DNA of 64,000 bases from positions 17,172-81,171 of the forward strand of contig UQIE01000010.1 of assembly GCA_900541065.1 (NCBI GenBank). The letters are read 5' to 3'. Within the stretch, counting starts at the first letter, position 1; each line of letters begins with the position of its first letter. The notes under the pieces are model-generated. The model made no database searches. It was not told where the DNA came from and saw only the letters and a list, made by a program, of their open reading frames with translations. The position numbers were made by a program, and so were the translations under genes. The stretch is from an uncultured Collinsella sp. Lineage in GTDB: Bacteria; Actinomycetota; Coriobacteriia; Coriobacteriales; Coriobacteriaceae. Of this stretch, positions 34,901 through 43,801 are shown in pieces.

Positions 34901-35731
34901 ATGAAATGTAAAATTGAGAAAAACACCGTGCAGGAGACGCTGATCCTCCCGCTGTATTCCCGAAAGCTGTGTACGGAGCTGTACCCGAACCTTTACAGGG
35001 ATGAAACAGCGGTTCGTCTGCTCGACCAGATCGACTACGACTTTTCAGAGGCAGAGAAAAACTCCCGCAGTCTGATGCAGCGCTTTGGTGCGCTGGAGGT
35101 GGCCATGCGGCAGAGTGATCTTGCTTTCGAGGTGCGGGATTACCTGAAAGGCCACCCCAATGCGGCGGTGGTCAATCTGGGCTGTGGGCTGGACAACACC
35201 GGCAGAACCTGCGACAACGGTAGATGCAAGATTTACAATCTGGACTTCCCGGATGTAATCGCCTTGCGGCAGCAGCTACTGCCCGCCGGGGATCGGGAAC
35301 AAAATATCCCCTGCGACCTGAAAGACACCGCATGGTTTGGCAAAATCGATGCCTCCGGCGGGGCGGTGTTCTTCGCCTCCGGGGTGTTCTATTACTTCCT
35401 GACCCAGCAGGTCCGGGAACTGGTGCAGGGGATGGCGGACGCTTTCCCCGGCGGTGTGCTGGTCTTTGATGCTGCCAATCGGACGGCAGTGAAGATGATC
35501 GCAAAAACATGGCTTAAGACTGCAAAAATCAAGGATGTGGGGGCATATTTTGCGGTTTCGGATGCCGCCAAGGAAATCGGCACGTGGGACAGCCGTCTGC
35601 AGGTCACAAGTCGCGGCTATATGCTGGGTTATAACGATTTGAGAGACCCTTCTGTCAGCGGCTTTTTCCGGTTTCTCGCAAGGGTCGGTGACAACGGGAT
35701 GAAAATGCAAATCGTGAAAATAAGATTTTGA
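34901..35731 (+). CDS. LCM/PPM1-type SAM methyltransferase
   Basis: Cytoplasmic O-methyltransferase-like protein of 276 residues of the leucine-carboxyl-methyltransferase fold: ETLILPLYSRKL, TAVRLLDQIDYDF, SAM motif VVNLGCGLDNTGR, YNLDFPDVIALRQQLLP and FFASGVFYYF. GAGGAGGG lies before the ATG. Same transcript direction as the two methyltransferase genes upstream; similar proteins in Firmicutes are often annotated as tetracenomycin C methyltransferase-like, but the substrate here is unknown. Confidence 0.85.
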   Translation: MKCKIEKNTVQETLILPLYSRKLCTELYPNLYRDETAVRLLDQIDYDFSEAEKNSRSLMQRFGALEVAMRQSDLAFEVRDYLKGHPNAAVVNLGCGLDNTGRTCDNGRCKIYNLDFPDVIALRQQLLPAGDREQNIPCDLKDTAWFGKIDASGGAVFFASGVFYYFLTQQVRELVQGMADAFPGGVLVFDAANRTAVKMIAKTWLKTAKIKDVGAYFAVSDAAKEIGTWDSRLQVTSRGYMLGYNDLRDPSVSGFFRFLARVGDNGMKMQIVKIRF

Positions 35732-35744
35732 GAGACAAAAATGC

Positions 35745-35797
35745 AAAAGACGAGCACTTCTTGCCGCTCAATTGGCAAGAAGCGCTCGTCTTTTCTT
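35745..35797 (+). terminator. Intrinsic terminator after methyltransferase block
   Basis: AAAAGACGAGC..TTCTTGCC pairs with GGCAAGAA..GCTCGTCTTTT, followed by CTT; a long stem with a small 2x2 internal loop and T run, ending just before the converging ROK gene. Confidence 0.85.
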
Positions 35798-35826
35798 AAC
35801 GCGTTGTATGGCGGAGAGAGCGCAAG

Positions 35827-36711
35827 TTACGCGAGCGCCCTTCTTGCCAGCTCGGCCGCGCCGAGGATTCCTTGGTCGCCGCCGCAGCCCGGGGCGCAGA
35901 TGTAGCTCTCCATGTCCTTAAGCTCGGCGGTCTGGATGTAGCCACCCAGATATTCGAGGGTCTTCTTGCGGACGATGCCGTAGAGCTGCTCCTGGTGCAT
36001 CACGCCGCCGCCGAGGACGATGCGGCGAGGCGAGTACATGAGCACGAGGTTCGCGCACATCTGCCCCAGATAATCCCCCTCGAGCGCCCACGCCTCATCG
36101 TTGTCCGCGAGCTCGGCCGCGGGCTTTCCCCAGCGCGCGGCAATGGCGGGGCCGGAGGCGAGGCCCTCGAGACAGCTCGCGTGGCTCGGGCAGACGCAGC
36201 GTCCCTCCTCGGTGGGACGGGTCCTTACCAGCATGTGGCCGGCCTCGGGGTGCAGCATGCCGTGAAGGAGCCTGCCCGCGCACATGACGCCCGCGCCCAC
36301 GCCGGTGCCGATGGTCACGTAGACGGCGTCCTCGAGCCCCTTGCAGCAGCCGAAGACCACTTCGCCGAGGCAGGCAACGTTCACGTCCGTGTCGTAGGCC
36401 ACCGGAATCCCGAGGGCGTCGGCGAACGCGGCGCGAAGACCATGGCCTCGCCACGCGAGCTTGGGCGTCTGGAGGATGGAGCCGTAGCGCTCGTCGTTGG
36501 GGTCGACGCAGGTCGGGCCGAAGGCGCCGATGCCCAACGCGTCCACATCGCGGGCGGTGAACCACTCGATCATCTGCGGGACGGTCTCGGCGGGCGCAAG
36601 CGTCGGGGTCTCCATACGGTCGAGGACCTCGCCGTCGCCGGACACCACGGCACAGACCATCTTGGTCCCGCCGGCCTCGAGGGCGCCGAGCCTCATTTGC
36701 TTTTCGCTCAT
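35827..36711 (-). CDS. ROK-family sugar kinase, fructokinase-like
   Basis: Cytoplasmic ATP-dependent hexokinase of 294 residues. N-terminal ATP site GALEAGGTKMVCAVVSG, DTDVNVACLGE with the catalytic Asp, TIGTGVGAG, and a zinc-binding region GHMLVRTRP..CVCPSHASCLEGLASGPAI. The EAGGTK start and the CVCPSH spacing are those of the ScrK/GmuE fructo-/mannokinase branch. AAGGAGG before the ATG. It ends the PTS/GH172 operon, so its likely role is to phosphorylate free fructose (or a similar ketose) set free by the glycosidase. Confidence 0.87.
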   Translation of the reverse strand: MSEKQMRLGALEAGGTKMVCAVVSGDGEVLDRMETPTLAPAETVPQMIEWFTARDVDALGIGAFGPTCVDPNDERYGSILQTPKLAWRGHGLRAAFADALGIPVAYDTDVNVACLGEVVFGCCKGLEDAVYVTIGTGVGAGVMCAGRLLHGMLHPEAGHMLVRTRPTEEGRCVCPSHASCLEGLASGPAIAARWGKPAAELADNDEAWALEGDYLGQMCANLVLMYSPRRIVLGGGVMHQEQLYGIVRKKTLEYLGGYIQTAELKDMESYICAPGCGGDQGILGAAELARRALA

Positions 36712-36790
36712 GTGATCCTCCTTACAAAGGGACGCCCGCAGTCATGGTCAACCGCGGACGCCCATAACGTTGGCTTGTTTCGAGGCGACC

Positions 36791-37915
36791 CTACCTGGGC
36801 ACGCGGTCCTGCCTTGCGGCAAACGGGGCGAGCACGGCGTGCGGCTCGCTTTGGTACCAGTAGGCGACGGTGGAGATGTCGTCCTCGCGCTCGTAGAGCT
36901 TGATGTCGTCGTTGCCGAGGTCCTGGAACGTCACGCGCAGGTCCTCCTTGAACGAGATCGGGTCGGGAAGGTGCCACCTGTAGAGGCCGTGCCTGGGCAG
37001 CGCGTCGTCGTTGGTCGCGAGCATCGGGTTCGGGTTCGGCTTGCCCGCGCTGAAGCGGTCGCGCGTGGCGTCGCGCGTCGAGCGGTACGGGTAGCCGGCG
37101 AACAGCGTGTTGAAGCACTGCGCCTCGGGCAGCGCGTGGGGCGGCCTGTCGAGGAAGGCCCAGGCACCGCCGAAGTAGTCCTCGGCTCCCGTCGAGGTGA
37201 CCGTGGGGAACTCCTCGTCGCCGTCGAGGAAGAACTTCATCTCGCCCTCGCCCCACCAATAGCGCTCCAGGGCGCACAGGGCCATGTAGGTGCCGACGTA
37301 GTAGCCCTTACCGCGCACGCCGTCGAGCACGGTGTAGTCGACGCCCCTGCGGGTGCTGCGCTCGCGGTTAAAACGGGCGTGGAAGTACATGGCGTCATCC
37401 GGCACGTCGGTGAGCGCGTAGTTGAACGTGTAGAAGATGTACTTAATGAACCCGGGGTGCTCGCTCGTAAGCGTGACCTTGGCGTGCTTCCTGAAAGGCA
37501 TCTCGAAGTAGCAGTTCATGCCGCCCGTCGGGTTCACGCAGATGGGCATCGAGTTGACGATGGCGCGCTCACCGAAGCCGTTGCAGAAGAAGTCGCCGAC
37601 AGGGCACTCGACCGAGGGGGTCTGCTCGTCGTCCCAGTAGAAGCGCAGCACGAGGTCGCGCATGACGAAGCTGCCGGCGGCGGTCTTGTCGGGGACGGTC
37701 ATCCAGATGTGGCGGATGATGCCGGGGCCCTCGATGTCCGCGAGCGTGATGGTCTCGCCGGACTCAAGGGGCACGCAGCACGAGCCCTTGCGGCCGACGC
37801 CGAGGTGGCTGGCCGACATGGCGGCACGGCCCTTCTCGCCCGTGATGTTCTCGGGGGTGATGGCGCGGCTTTCCTCACCGCCGTGCATCCACACGTCCTT
37901 AAGGAACTCTCTCAT
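36791..37915 (-). CDS. GH172 (DUF2961) glycoside hydrolase
   Basis: Cytoplasmic glycosidase of 374 residues; no signal peptide. Family marks: GEKGRAAMSASHLGVGRKGS, IEGPGIIRHIWMTVPD, ECPVGDFFCNGFGE, NPTGGMNCYFEMPFRKHAKV, and WWGEGEMKFFLDGD with STGAEDYFGGAW, where the family's catalytic Glu pair should lie (Glu223/225 and Glu245). GH172 enzymes include alpha-fructofuranosidases that act on difructose dianhydride and exo-arabinofuranosidases. Being cytoplasmic and next to a PTS, it should split an imported, perhaps phosphorylated, oligosaccharide. Confidence 0.85.
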   Translation of the reverse strand: MREFLKDVWMHGGEESRAITPENITGEKGRAAMSASHLGVGRKGSCCVPLESGETITLADIEGPGIIRHIWMTVPDKTAAGSFVMRDLVLRFYWDDEQTPSVECPVGDFFCNGFGERAIVNSMPICVNPTGGMNCYFEMPFRKHAKVTLTSEHPGFIKYIFYTFNYALTDVPDDAMYFHARFNRERSTRRGVDYTVLDGVRGKGYYVGTYMALCALERYWWGEGEMKFFLDGDEEFPTVTSTGAEDYFGGAWAFLDRPPHALPEAQCFNTLFAGYPYRSTRDATRDRFSAGKPNPNPMLATNDDALPRHGLYRWHLPDPISFKEDLRVTFQDLGNDDIKLYEREDDISTVAYWYQSEPHAVLAPFAARQDRVPR

Positions 37916-37927
37916 CGTCGACCTCCT

Positions 37928-38326
37928 CTATTCGTCGTCTTCGCACTCGGCGGAACTGGCACCGTTCACGTAGACGATCTGCTGGCGCGCCTCGTCGACG
38001 AGGGCGTCGAAGTCGAGTTTCTCGTCGGGGCGCGCGAGCGCGACCGTCATGGCGAGCGGGAGGTTGACACCCGCGATCACGTGGATCCGGTCGGAGGCGA
38101 AGCGGGAGAAGCGCTGGTTCACGCTGCCGCCGAGCGCGTCGGTGAGGACGACGACCTCGTCAGTGCCCGAAAGAGCCGCCTCGACCGCCGCGTCGAGCCC
38201 CTCGCCGTTGTCGTTCACGTAGGCGCACACGGCGTTGACGGCGTCGCTCTTACCCGTAAGGAACTCGAGGGTGTCCTTGAAGCCCTGGGCGAGAAGGGAA
38301 TGGCTCGCCACAACTATCTTTCTCAT
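37928..38326 (-). CDS. PTS EIIA, mannose family
   Basis: Cytoplasmic phosphocarrier of 132 residues: phosphorylation site His9 in VASHSLLAQGF, VVLTDALGGSVNQRF and the GVNLPLAMTV element of the mannose-family fold. Placed between EIID and the glycosidase gene, transcribed with them. Its acidic C-terminus (ECEDDE) is unusual but short. Confidence 0.9.
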   Translation of the reverse strand: MRKIVVASHSLLAQGFKDTLEFLTGKSDAVNAVCAYVNDNGEGLDAAVEAALSGTDEVVVLTDALGGSVNQRFSRFASDRIHVIAGVNLPLAMTVALARPDEKLDFDALVDEARQQIVYVNGASSAECEDDE

Positions 38327-38352
38327 TGATTCACCAATCTCTTGGGTCGAAG

Positions 38353-39186
38353 CTAAGCGAGGATGCCAGCGGCGGAGGCGACCATCGCGAGGACGATCAC
38401 CACGAGGATGAGGACCGTCATGCTCGCGTTCTTCTTGGTAAGAAGGTAATACGCGCTTCCCGTGATGGCGGCGGGGATCATGGCAGGCAGGATCTTGTCG
38501 AGCAGCGGCTGAATCTCCATCGAGACGTCGCCGAAGCTGAAGCTAATCGGGCAGGTGACGCCGATGACCGAGGCGATGAGGCAGCCGACCACGGTGAGGC
38601 CGAGCACGGAGGCGGCGGCAGTGAGGTTGGGAAGCTTCTCGCTGAAGTCGGTGACGAGCTTCACGCCCTGCTTGTAGCCGAACTCGAGGGCGTGCATGCG
38701 GACCCAGAAGATGGCCAGGATGAGCGCGAACCAGATGCCGGCTCCCACGGGGTTGCCCTCGATGGCCATGTAGGCGGCGATGGAGCCCATGATGGTCGGG
38801 ATCATGGTCATGAGCAGGGAGTCGCCGACGCCGGCGAGCGGTCCCATGGTGCCGATCTTCAGGTCTTGGACGGCGTCCGCCGCCGCTAGGCCGTCGCGTT
38901 CCTCCATGGCCACGCAGGCGCCAAGGATGATGGCGGCGAGCCAAGGCTGGGTATTGTAGTAGCGGAAGTGGTTGTTGAGCGCTTGCTTATAGTCCTCGTC
39001 GTTCGTGTAGATCTTCCTCAGGACCGGCGAGAGGGCGTAGGCGACTGAGGCGCCCTGCTGGGTCTGGTAGTTGAAGGTGCACACGCTCATGAGCCAGCGC
39101 CAGTTCGCGTTGCGCAAATCCTTCTTGGTGACCTTGTAGCCGGAGGGCTTGCCCTCGGCGACGGCGGTGATGTTCTCGTTTTCCAT
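38353..39186 (-). CDS. PTS EIID, mannose family
   Basis: Membrane component, 277 residues. Typical TKKDLRNANWRWLMSVCTFN start, LNNHFRYYNTQPWLAAIILG, AVQDLKIGTMGPLAGVGDSL and a C-terminal membrane anchor. Forms the translocation complex with EIIC. Start 2 nt after the EIIC stop. Confidence 0.92.
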   Translation of the reverse strand: MENENITAVAEGKPSGYKVTKKDLRNANWRWLMSVCTFNYQTQQGASVAYALSPVLRKIYTNDEDYKQALNNHFRYYNTQPWLAAIILGACVAMEERDGLAAADAVQDLKIGTMGPLAGVGDSLLMTMIPTIMGSIAAYMAIEGNPVGAGIWFALILAIFWVRMHALEFGYKQGVKLVTDFSEKLPNLTAAASVLGLTVVGCLIASVIGVTCPISFSFGDVSMEIQPLLDKILPAMIPAAITGSAYYLLTKKNASMTVLILVVIVLAMVASAAGILA

Positions 39187-39188
39187 GG

Positions 39189-39974
39189 TTACTCATCCTC
39201 TCCGATGAAGGCGTCTGCGGAAGCGTGGGCGGCGAGCTCGGTGTCCCTCTCGGCACGCTGGTAGAACGCGATCGCGAGGGCAACGCCGACGATGGCGGCG
39301 CCGATGATGGGCACGTTCAGGAAGGCCGAGAGGAAGAAGCCGACGAGCAGGTACTGGAAGTACTTGCCGGTGGGCATGTAGCGGAGCAGCATGGCGATAC
39401 CGATGGCCGGGAGCATCTTGCCGGCGAGGGTGAGGCCGGAGAGGAACCACTGAGGCATGACCTCGAGGAGCCAGTTGACGGCGGGCTGGCCGAGCGTCAC
39501 GGAGACAAAGACGGGCAGGGCGGCGCACAGGCCGAAGAGCGCGGGGCAGACCCACAGGATGGCGTTCATCTGATTGAACTTACCCTCGTTGCAGAACTTC
39601 TGGGACTTCTCGACGACGAAGCCGTTGAGGATCTTGACGATGACGTCGAGCTGGATGCCGAGCATGCCGACCGGCAGGCCGATGGCGAGGCCCGTGTCCG
39701 CGCCCAGGGTCACGCCGTAGGCGGTGGCGATGATGGCCATCGTGCCGTAGTCGGGAATCGACGAGCCGCCGAAGCCCGCGACGCCGAGCTGCATGAGCTG
39801 GATGGTGCCGCCGATGACGAGGCCGGTCTGCCAGTCGCCCATGACGACGCCGGTGATAAGGCCCCAGAAGACGGCATAGTTGACGAAGATCATCGGGATG
39901 CCGTAGTAGTCCACGTGCTTGATGAAGGCCAGCAGGGTCAAAAGGACGACCTGCAGGATAGTGAAGTTGACCAT
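39189..39974 (-). CDS. PTS EIIC, mannose family
   Basis: Sugar-translocating membrane protein, 261 residues, about eight helices: IPMIFVNYAVFWGLITGVVM, GGTIQLMQLGVAGFGGSSIP and LLRYMPTGKYFQYLLVGFFL. AAGGAGG before the ATG. Sequence alone does not reveal the sugar; mannose-family systems carry mannose, fructose, sorbose, fructosyl-lysine, and others. Confidence 0.92.
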   Translation of the reverse strand: MVNFTILQVVLLTLLAFIKHVDYYGIPMIFVNYAVFWGLITGVVMGDWQTGLVIGGTIQLMQLGVAGFGGSSIPDYGTMAIIATAYGVTLGADTGLAIGLPVGMLGIQLDVIVKILNGFVVEKSQKFCNEGKFNQMNAILWVCPALFGLCAALPVFVSVTLGQPAVNWLLEVMPQWFLSGLTLAGKMLPAIGIAMLLRYMPTGKYFQYLLVGFFLSAFLNVPIIGAAIVGVALAIAFYQRAERDTELAAHASADAFIGEDE

Positions 39975-39983
39975 GATCCCTCC

Positions 39984-40457
39984 TTAGATGAGGTCGGCGA
40001 CGGAGACGGGCTTGTCGGCGGGCACGAACTGTGCCGTCACCTTGACGCCGCGGGCGATGAGCGCCTTGTAGCTCTGGACGTTCTCGGCGGAGGCATAGGC
40101 GCGCTGGGTGAGCTGGACGCCGCCCTCCTTGACGAGCGAGCCGCCGACGATCAGCGACGGGAGCTCGATGCCCGACTCGACCAGGTGAAGGATCGTCTCG
40201 GGCTCCTTGGCGATGACAAAGACCTTCTCGCGGTCGTACTTGCCCGCCGCGAAGTTCTTGAGCGCGGTCTGCTCGGAGATGATCGAGACGGCCATGCCCG
40301 CGGGGCGCGCCATCCTCATGGTGGACTTCAGGACCTCGTCGCCGGCGACCTTGTCGTCGATGACCATGACTCGGGTCGCGCCCGACACCGGGGCCCACTG
40401 CGTCACGATGATGCCGTGAAGCAGGCGATTGTCGATTCGTGCCATAACAACACTCAT
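39984..40457 (-). CDS. PTS EIIB, mannose family
   Basis: Cytoplasmic phosphotransfer protein of 157 residues with the phosphorylated His14 in ARIDNRLLHGIIVTQW, VMVIDDKVAGDEV, and GGSLVKEGGVQLTQRAY. ATG 40457 has AGGAG at the right distance; the frame is open further up but without ribosome site. First gene of the transporter operon, 123 nt after the regulator gene on the same strand. Confidence 0.92.
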   Translation of the reverse strand: MSVVMARIDNRLLHGIIVTQWAPVSGATRVMVIDDKVAGDEVLKSTMRMARPAGMAVSIISEQTALKNFAAGKYDREKVFVIAKEPETILHLVESGIELPSLIVGGSLVKEGGVQLTQRAYASAENVQSYKALIARGVKVTAQFVPADKPVSVADLI

Positions 40458-40580
40458 GTTTGCTCCTATCAAATGAAGTTTTACGTTCGGTACTGCCTCG
40501 GCGCTATCCGGATTCGCGCCGGGCAAGGGGTTATCGGATTATTGAGGACGCGCGGTCAGCTTGCGGCGGCGCGGGGAAGG

Positions 40581-43322
40581 TCACTCGTCGAGCAGGAGGT
40601 CCGAGGAGCCGAGGCGCTCTTCTCGCGCCGGGGCGGCGCTCACGCTTATGTAGTCGAAGACATATGCGATCTCGCTTACGGGAACCTCTACGCGATAGCG
40701 CGTCGAGATGCTCGAGAAGCTCTGCCTGAAGGACTCGATGAAATCGGCGCGTTCCTCCTCGAAGCGGTCCTGGCCAACGTAGGTCTCAATGGGGTTTCTG
40801 GTAACAAGGCGCTCGACGAGACAGCAGAGGTGAACGTAGAGCCCAATGATGGCGTTACTGCCGATCTTCTCGCCTGTCCTGCGCTGAAGCTCGTGCACGG
40901 CGCTCTCGATCTCATGGAATAGCCGCTCCGGGTCGAGGATGGTGATGGAGCGGATGACGTTCTGCAGCGTCATGTTCGAGAGCAGCTTCTCGTGGAAAGA
41001 AGAGAGCTCGGAAGCGTCAAGCCACCTGCCGAACACGGCATCAACCTTAGAGGCGGACGCCGTCGACATGATGTCCTCGAGGGCGACGAAGGGGACGGAG
41101 GCGACCCCGGGGTCTCCCGTGCCGATGACGGCGCAGACGCGGTGCTCGGAGAAAACGGCGTCATTCGACCCGTTCGCGACGAGCTGCTTGAAGGGCCTCG
41201 TGAGCAGGCGCGCGCCTATGGTGCGCGGGAGGCTCTGCGAGACGAGCTGGCGTATCCTCTCCGCGGCGTCGACCCCGGACTCGGAGCAGAAGACGATGGC
41301 GTCCTCACGGTTGATGCGCTCGATCACCTTGCAGTGCGTCACGCACGCGGCGGTCGCATCGCCAAGAACCTCGGCGATGGACTTGCCGCCGAGCAGCCCG
41401 ACCCCGATCTCGAGCGCAAGACCGGTAGAGACGTTGTTCACCACGCCGATAGTGGAGTCGGTAACGTTCTCGAGGGCCTTATAGGCCTCCTCCAAGGAGC
41501 CCATGTCGACGAGGAACACGACCCCGGTGCAGTAGGAATGGCGGTCGACGAGGCGCTGGAGCGGACCGACGATGTCCTTCAGCTGCTGGTCGTAGGGCAT
41601 GTCGACAGCCTCGTACACATGCATGCCGAGCATACGGTTCGCCGCGTCGGCGATGCTCGTCGCCGTTGAGTAGCCGTGGGACAAGATGACGCAGAGCGTC
41701 CGAAGGGCCTTCGCATCGCGAGACTCCGATGCGACGCACAGCGTCAGAAGCGTCTTCGTGAAGTGATCGAGCGAGATTCCCAGCGCCCCTTCCACGTCTG
41801 CGGCGACCTGATCGGAGACGCTCGAGGCAAACGGTAATTCGGAGGTCACGGCACCGAGGAGATGGGAGATTTGCTCCGCACAGGCAGACTTTCGCTTAGC
41901 CAGGCCGATGCCCGGCCACAACTGCAGGCAAATCTCCTGGGCCAGTAGAAAAGCGACCTTCCTCGAAAGCTCGATGCCATAAGAAGAGCCTGCGTCGGCA
42001 AGGACCGCGCCCACGATGCGCTCGAAGGCGCGCGACCTCGAGGAGGTAACGCCGCGGCCGAAGATCAAGTGATCCTCAACGCCGCGCACAGCGGAGACAG
42101 CTTGCGAGACGAGCTCGGAGACAGAGAGCTCCCCGGCGCAGAATCGCTCATCGAGAGAGCACAGGGCATCGAGCGCCTGCTCGACCGGCCCTGTGCTCTC
42201 GGCGGCATCCAGGGACGCGTCGATCAGAACGCCATCGTCGGGCTGTTGATCGATCTGCGCGGAGGAGAGGAGCCCGCTGGGAAGAAGATACGGGCGAACG
42301 ACGACGTAGTCGCCCTCGCGATTGAGGAACGCTTTGGCGCAGCAGTTCGTCACGCAGGCGCGCAAGCCGGCGATGTTATCGGAAAAGTCCGCGTTCACGA
42401 GGCAACGGTATGCGCCGCGGCTAATCTTCACATCAGAACCGATTCGGCACCCCTCGCTGCGCAGGAAGCTCAAGATGAGATCCTCGCGCTCCTCGGGAGT
42501 CCGCTCCTTGAGTGAGGGGACGCGGGCACAGATGGGCATTTTGCTGTAGGCCGAGGAAACCTTCAGGTCATCGGCGGAAAGCGTCGTCGAAAGAACGAGG
42601 CGAGCGCGCGGCGCATCCTGGGAGGCATCGAGCCCGAGGGCCGTCGCAAGGCAGTGCTCCATCGCAGAGGGAGAGAGTGCCTCGATGCCGTTGACAAAAA
42701 CCACACCCCCGCGCGATTTCGCGATCGACTCGTCAAGAAGCCCGTTGAACGAGGCGGCGTCCGGGACCCCGGCGCAGTCGATGCGCACATAGGAGGAGTC
42801 GCGGGACAGCAAGCCCTGGTTCTTGCCGTACTCGTACACAAGGCGAGAAAGGAAAGACTTACCGACACCCACGCCGCCGCTCAAGAGGATGGGTAGGCCA
42901 AACGGAGGGTACTGAACCGCAGCCTTGCACTGCTCGACAACGGAGCTGAGGCTCAGGTCGAAGCCCACGGCACGCGCGAAGTCGCGGTGATCGGCGATTC
43001 CCGTCGCCTGGATGAGGTCGGCGAGCGAGGCGTACTCGCTTGCAGAGAGCTTTACCTGAAAACGCTTCTGGAACGCGCGGCGATGAAAATAACGGACAGG
43101 CCTGCCCGCCACCTTAACCACAAGGCCGGCGCGAACAAGGTCGTTGAGGTACTGGCTCGCCAGGCTCCTGGAGATGATGAGCGTCTCGGCGATGTCGGAG
43201 GTGGACAGACGGACAAGGTCATCGAGCGAGACGGCAGAGGTGAGGGCCTCGAGATGCTCGAGAATCCTGTCCCTCATGTCGGCGGGCTTCTTTGCCAAGC
43301 TGTCCTGTGCGGTCTTGTCCAT
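40581..43322 (-). CDS. LevR-like PTS-regulated transcription factor
   Basis: Large regulator of 913 residues. N-terminal HTH (about 30-80), a sigma-54-activator-type AAA domain (about 120-345) with intact Walker A SGGVGVGKS (148-156), a PRD, a mannose-type EIIA domain with His549 (VILSHGYSTATS), an EIIB-like stretch, and a C-terminal PRD with His831 (IGLYVHLCC) and VSEIAYVFDYI. The Walker B stretch reads GGVVFVNGIEAL (205-216), so the usual Asp-Glu is Asn-Gly, and no GAFTGA loop is seen. Its activity should be set by phosphorylation by HPr and the PTS proteins next to it. Confidence 0.85.
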   Translation of the reverse strand: MDKTAQDSLAKKPADMRDRILEHLEALTSAVSLDDLVRLSTSDIAETLIISRSLASQYLNDLVRAGLVVKVAGRPVRYFHRRAFQKRFQVKLSASEYASLADLIQATGIADHRDFARAVGFDLSLSSVVEQCKAAVQYPPFGLPILLSGGVGVGKSFLSRLVYEYGKNQGLLSRDSSYVRIDCAGVPDAASFNGLLDESIAKSRGGVVFVNGIEALSPSAMEHCLATALGLDASQDAPRARLVLSTTLSADDLKVSSAYSKMPICARVPSLKERTPEEREDLILSFLRSEGCRIGSDVKISRGAYRCLVNADFSDNIAGLRACVTNCCAKAFLNREGDYVVVRPYLLPSGLLSSAQIDQQPDDGVLIDASLDAAESTGPVEQALDALCSLDERFCAGELSVSELVSQAVSAVRGVEDHLIFGRGVTSSRSRAFERIVGAVLADAGSSYGIELSRKVAFLLAQEICLQLWPGIGLAKRKSACAEQISHLLGAVTSELPFASSVSDQVAADVEGALGISLDHFTKTLLTLCVASESRDAKALRTLCVILSHGYSTATSIADAANRMLGMHVYEAVDMPYDQQLKDIVGPLQRLVDRHSYCTGVVFLVDMGSLEEAYKALENVTDSTIGVVNNVSTGLALEIGVGLLGGKSIAEVLGDATAACVTHCKVIERINREDAIVFCSESGVDAAERIRQLVSQSLPRTIGARLLTRPFKQLVANGSNDAVFSEHRVCAVIGTGDPGVASVPFVALEDIMSTASASKVDAVFGRWLDASELSSFHEKLLSNMTLQNVIRSITILDPERLFHEIESAVHELQRRTGEKIGSNAIIGLYVHLCCLVERLVTRNPIETYVGQDRFEEERADFIESFRQSFSSISTRYRVEVPVSEIAYVFDYISVSAAPAREERLGSSDLLLDE

Positions 43323-43332
43323 GACTTCTTAC

Positions 43333-43344
43333 CCTTGTACAAGG
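43333..43344. promoter_or_regulatory. Perfect 12-bp palindrome before LevR-like gene
   Basis: CCTTGTACAAGG, ending 10 nt from the ATG. Its AAGG also serves as ribosome site, so a protein bound here or an RNA fold would hinder expression. Confidence 0.4.
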
Positions 43345-43495
43345 AGTATAAGGGGAACACAGAGAACGGAAGGGGGCGCGTGGGGGAATCAACAGCCCCG
43401 AGGAGAAGTTCACCACTTGAGGGGCAGAAAACAACGGCCATTGAACATTCAGGGCCGACGCTCAACACTTCGACTCGACACTTCGCTTTGGAAAG
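43345..43495. other. Gap upstream of LevR-like gene
   Basis: 151 nt, probably holding the promoter of the regulator gene; no clear -35/-10 or -24/-12 element was found. Confidence 0.35.
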
Positions 43496-43547
43496 GGCCC
43501 TGCGCGCCGGGGTCCCAACATAAAGAAGAGCCCCGGCGCGCAGGGCC
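43496..43547 (-). terminator. 17-bp perfect hairpin at end of mtnN remnant
   Basis: GGCCCTGCGCGCCGGGG (43496-43512) pairs without mismatch with 43531-43547; the last base belongs to the mtnN stop codon. On the minus strand CCTTTCC follows, a poor T run. Confidence 0.65.
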
Positions 43548-43801
43548 TAAAGCTTAACCATGCGCGCGGCGATGCGGGCGCAGTCGCAGGCGGCCTTCTT
43601 CTCGAAGGTGTTGTAGTCGACGACCTGGCCCTCGGCGCAGGGCTTGTCGCTGATGGCGCGCACGACGACGAGGGGCACGCCGTTGAGATAGGCGGCCTGC
43701 GCGATGGTGCAGCCCTCCATCTCGCAGCACAGGTCGCCGAAGGTCGCGAGGATGCGCTCCTTCTGTTCCGCGGGCGAGACGACTCGGTGGGCAAGGTCCT
43801 C
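43547..43801 (-). pseudogene. 3' remnant of MTA/SAH nucleosidase (mtnN)
   Basis: The minus-strand frame reads AHRVVSPAEQKERILATFGD, LCCEMEGCTIAQAAYLNGVP, LVVVRAISDKPCAEGQ and ends ARIAARMVKL. This is the C-terminal third of 5'-methylthioadenosine/S-adenosylhomocysteine nucleosidase, including the catalytic Asp in AISDK and the substrate-binding EMEG. The frame hits a TGA upstream and joins, at about 43801, a DUF3800 fragment on the other strand. Confidence 0.85.

Noticed and set aside
36770..38329. 519-codon plus-strand frame opposite GH172 and EIIA
   Set aside because: Antisense of well-supported genes, no start signal, repetitive Val/Glu/Arg composition.
40458..40580. Sigma-54 (-24/-12) promoter before EIIB, expected for a LevR-type regulator
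   Set aside because: No GG-N10-GC element at a suitable place was found.
39225..40922. 565-codon plus-strand frame opposite PTS genes
   Set aside because: Antisense of EIIB and EIIC; Asp/Gly/His-rich shadow without motifs.
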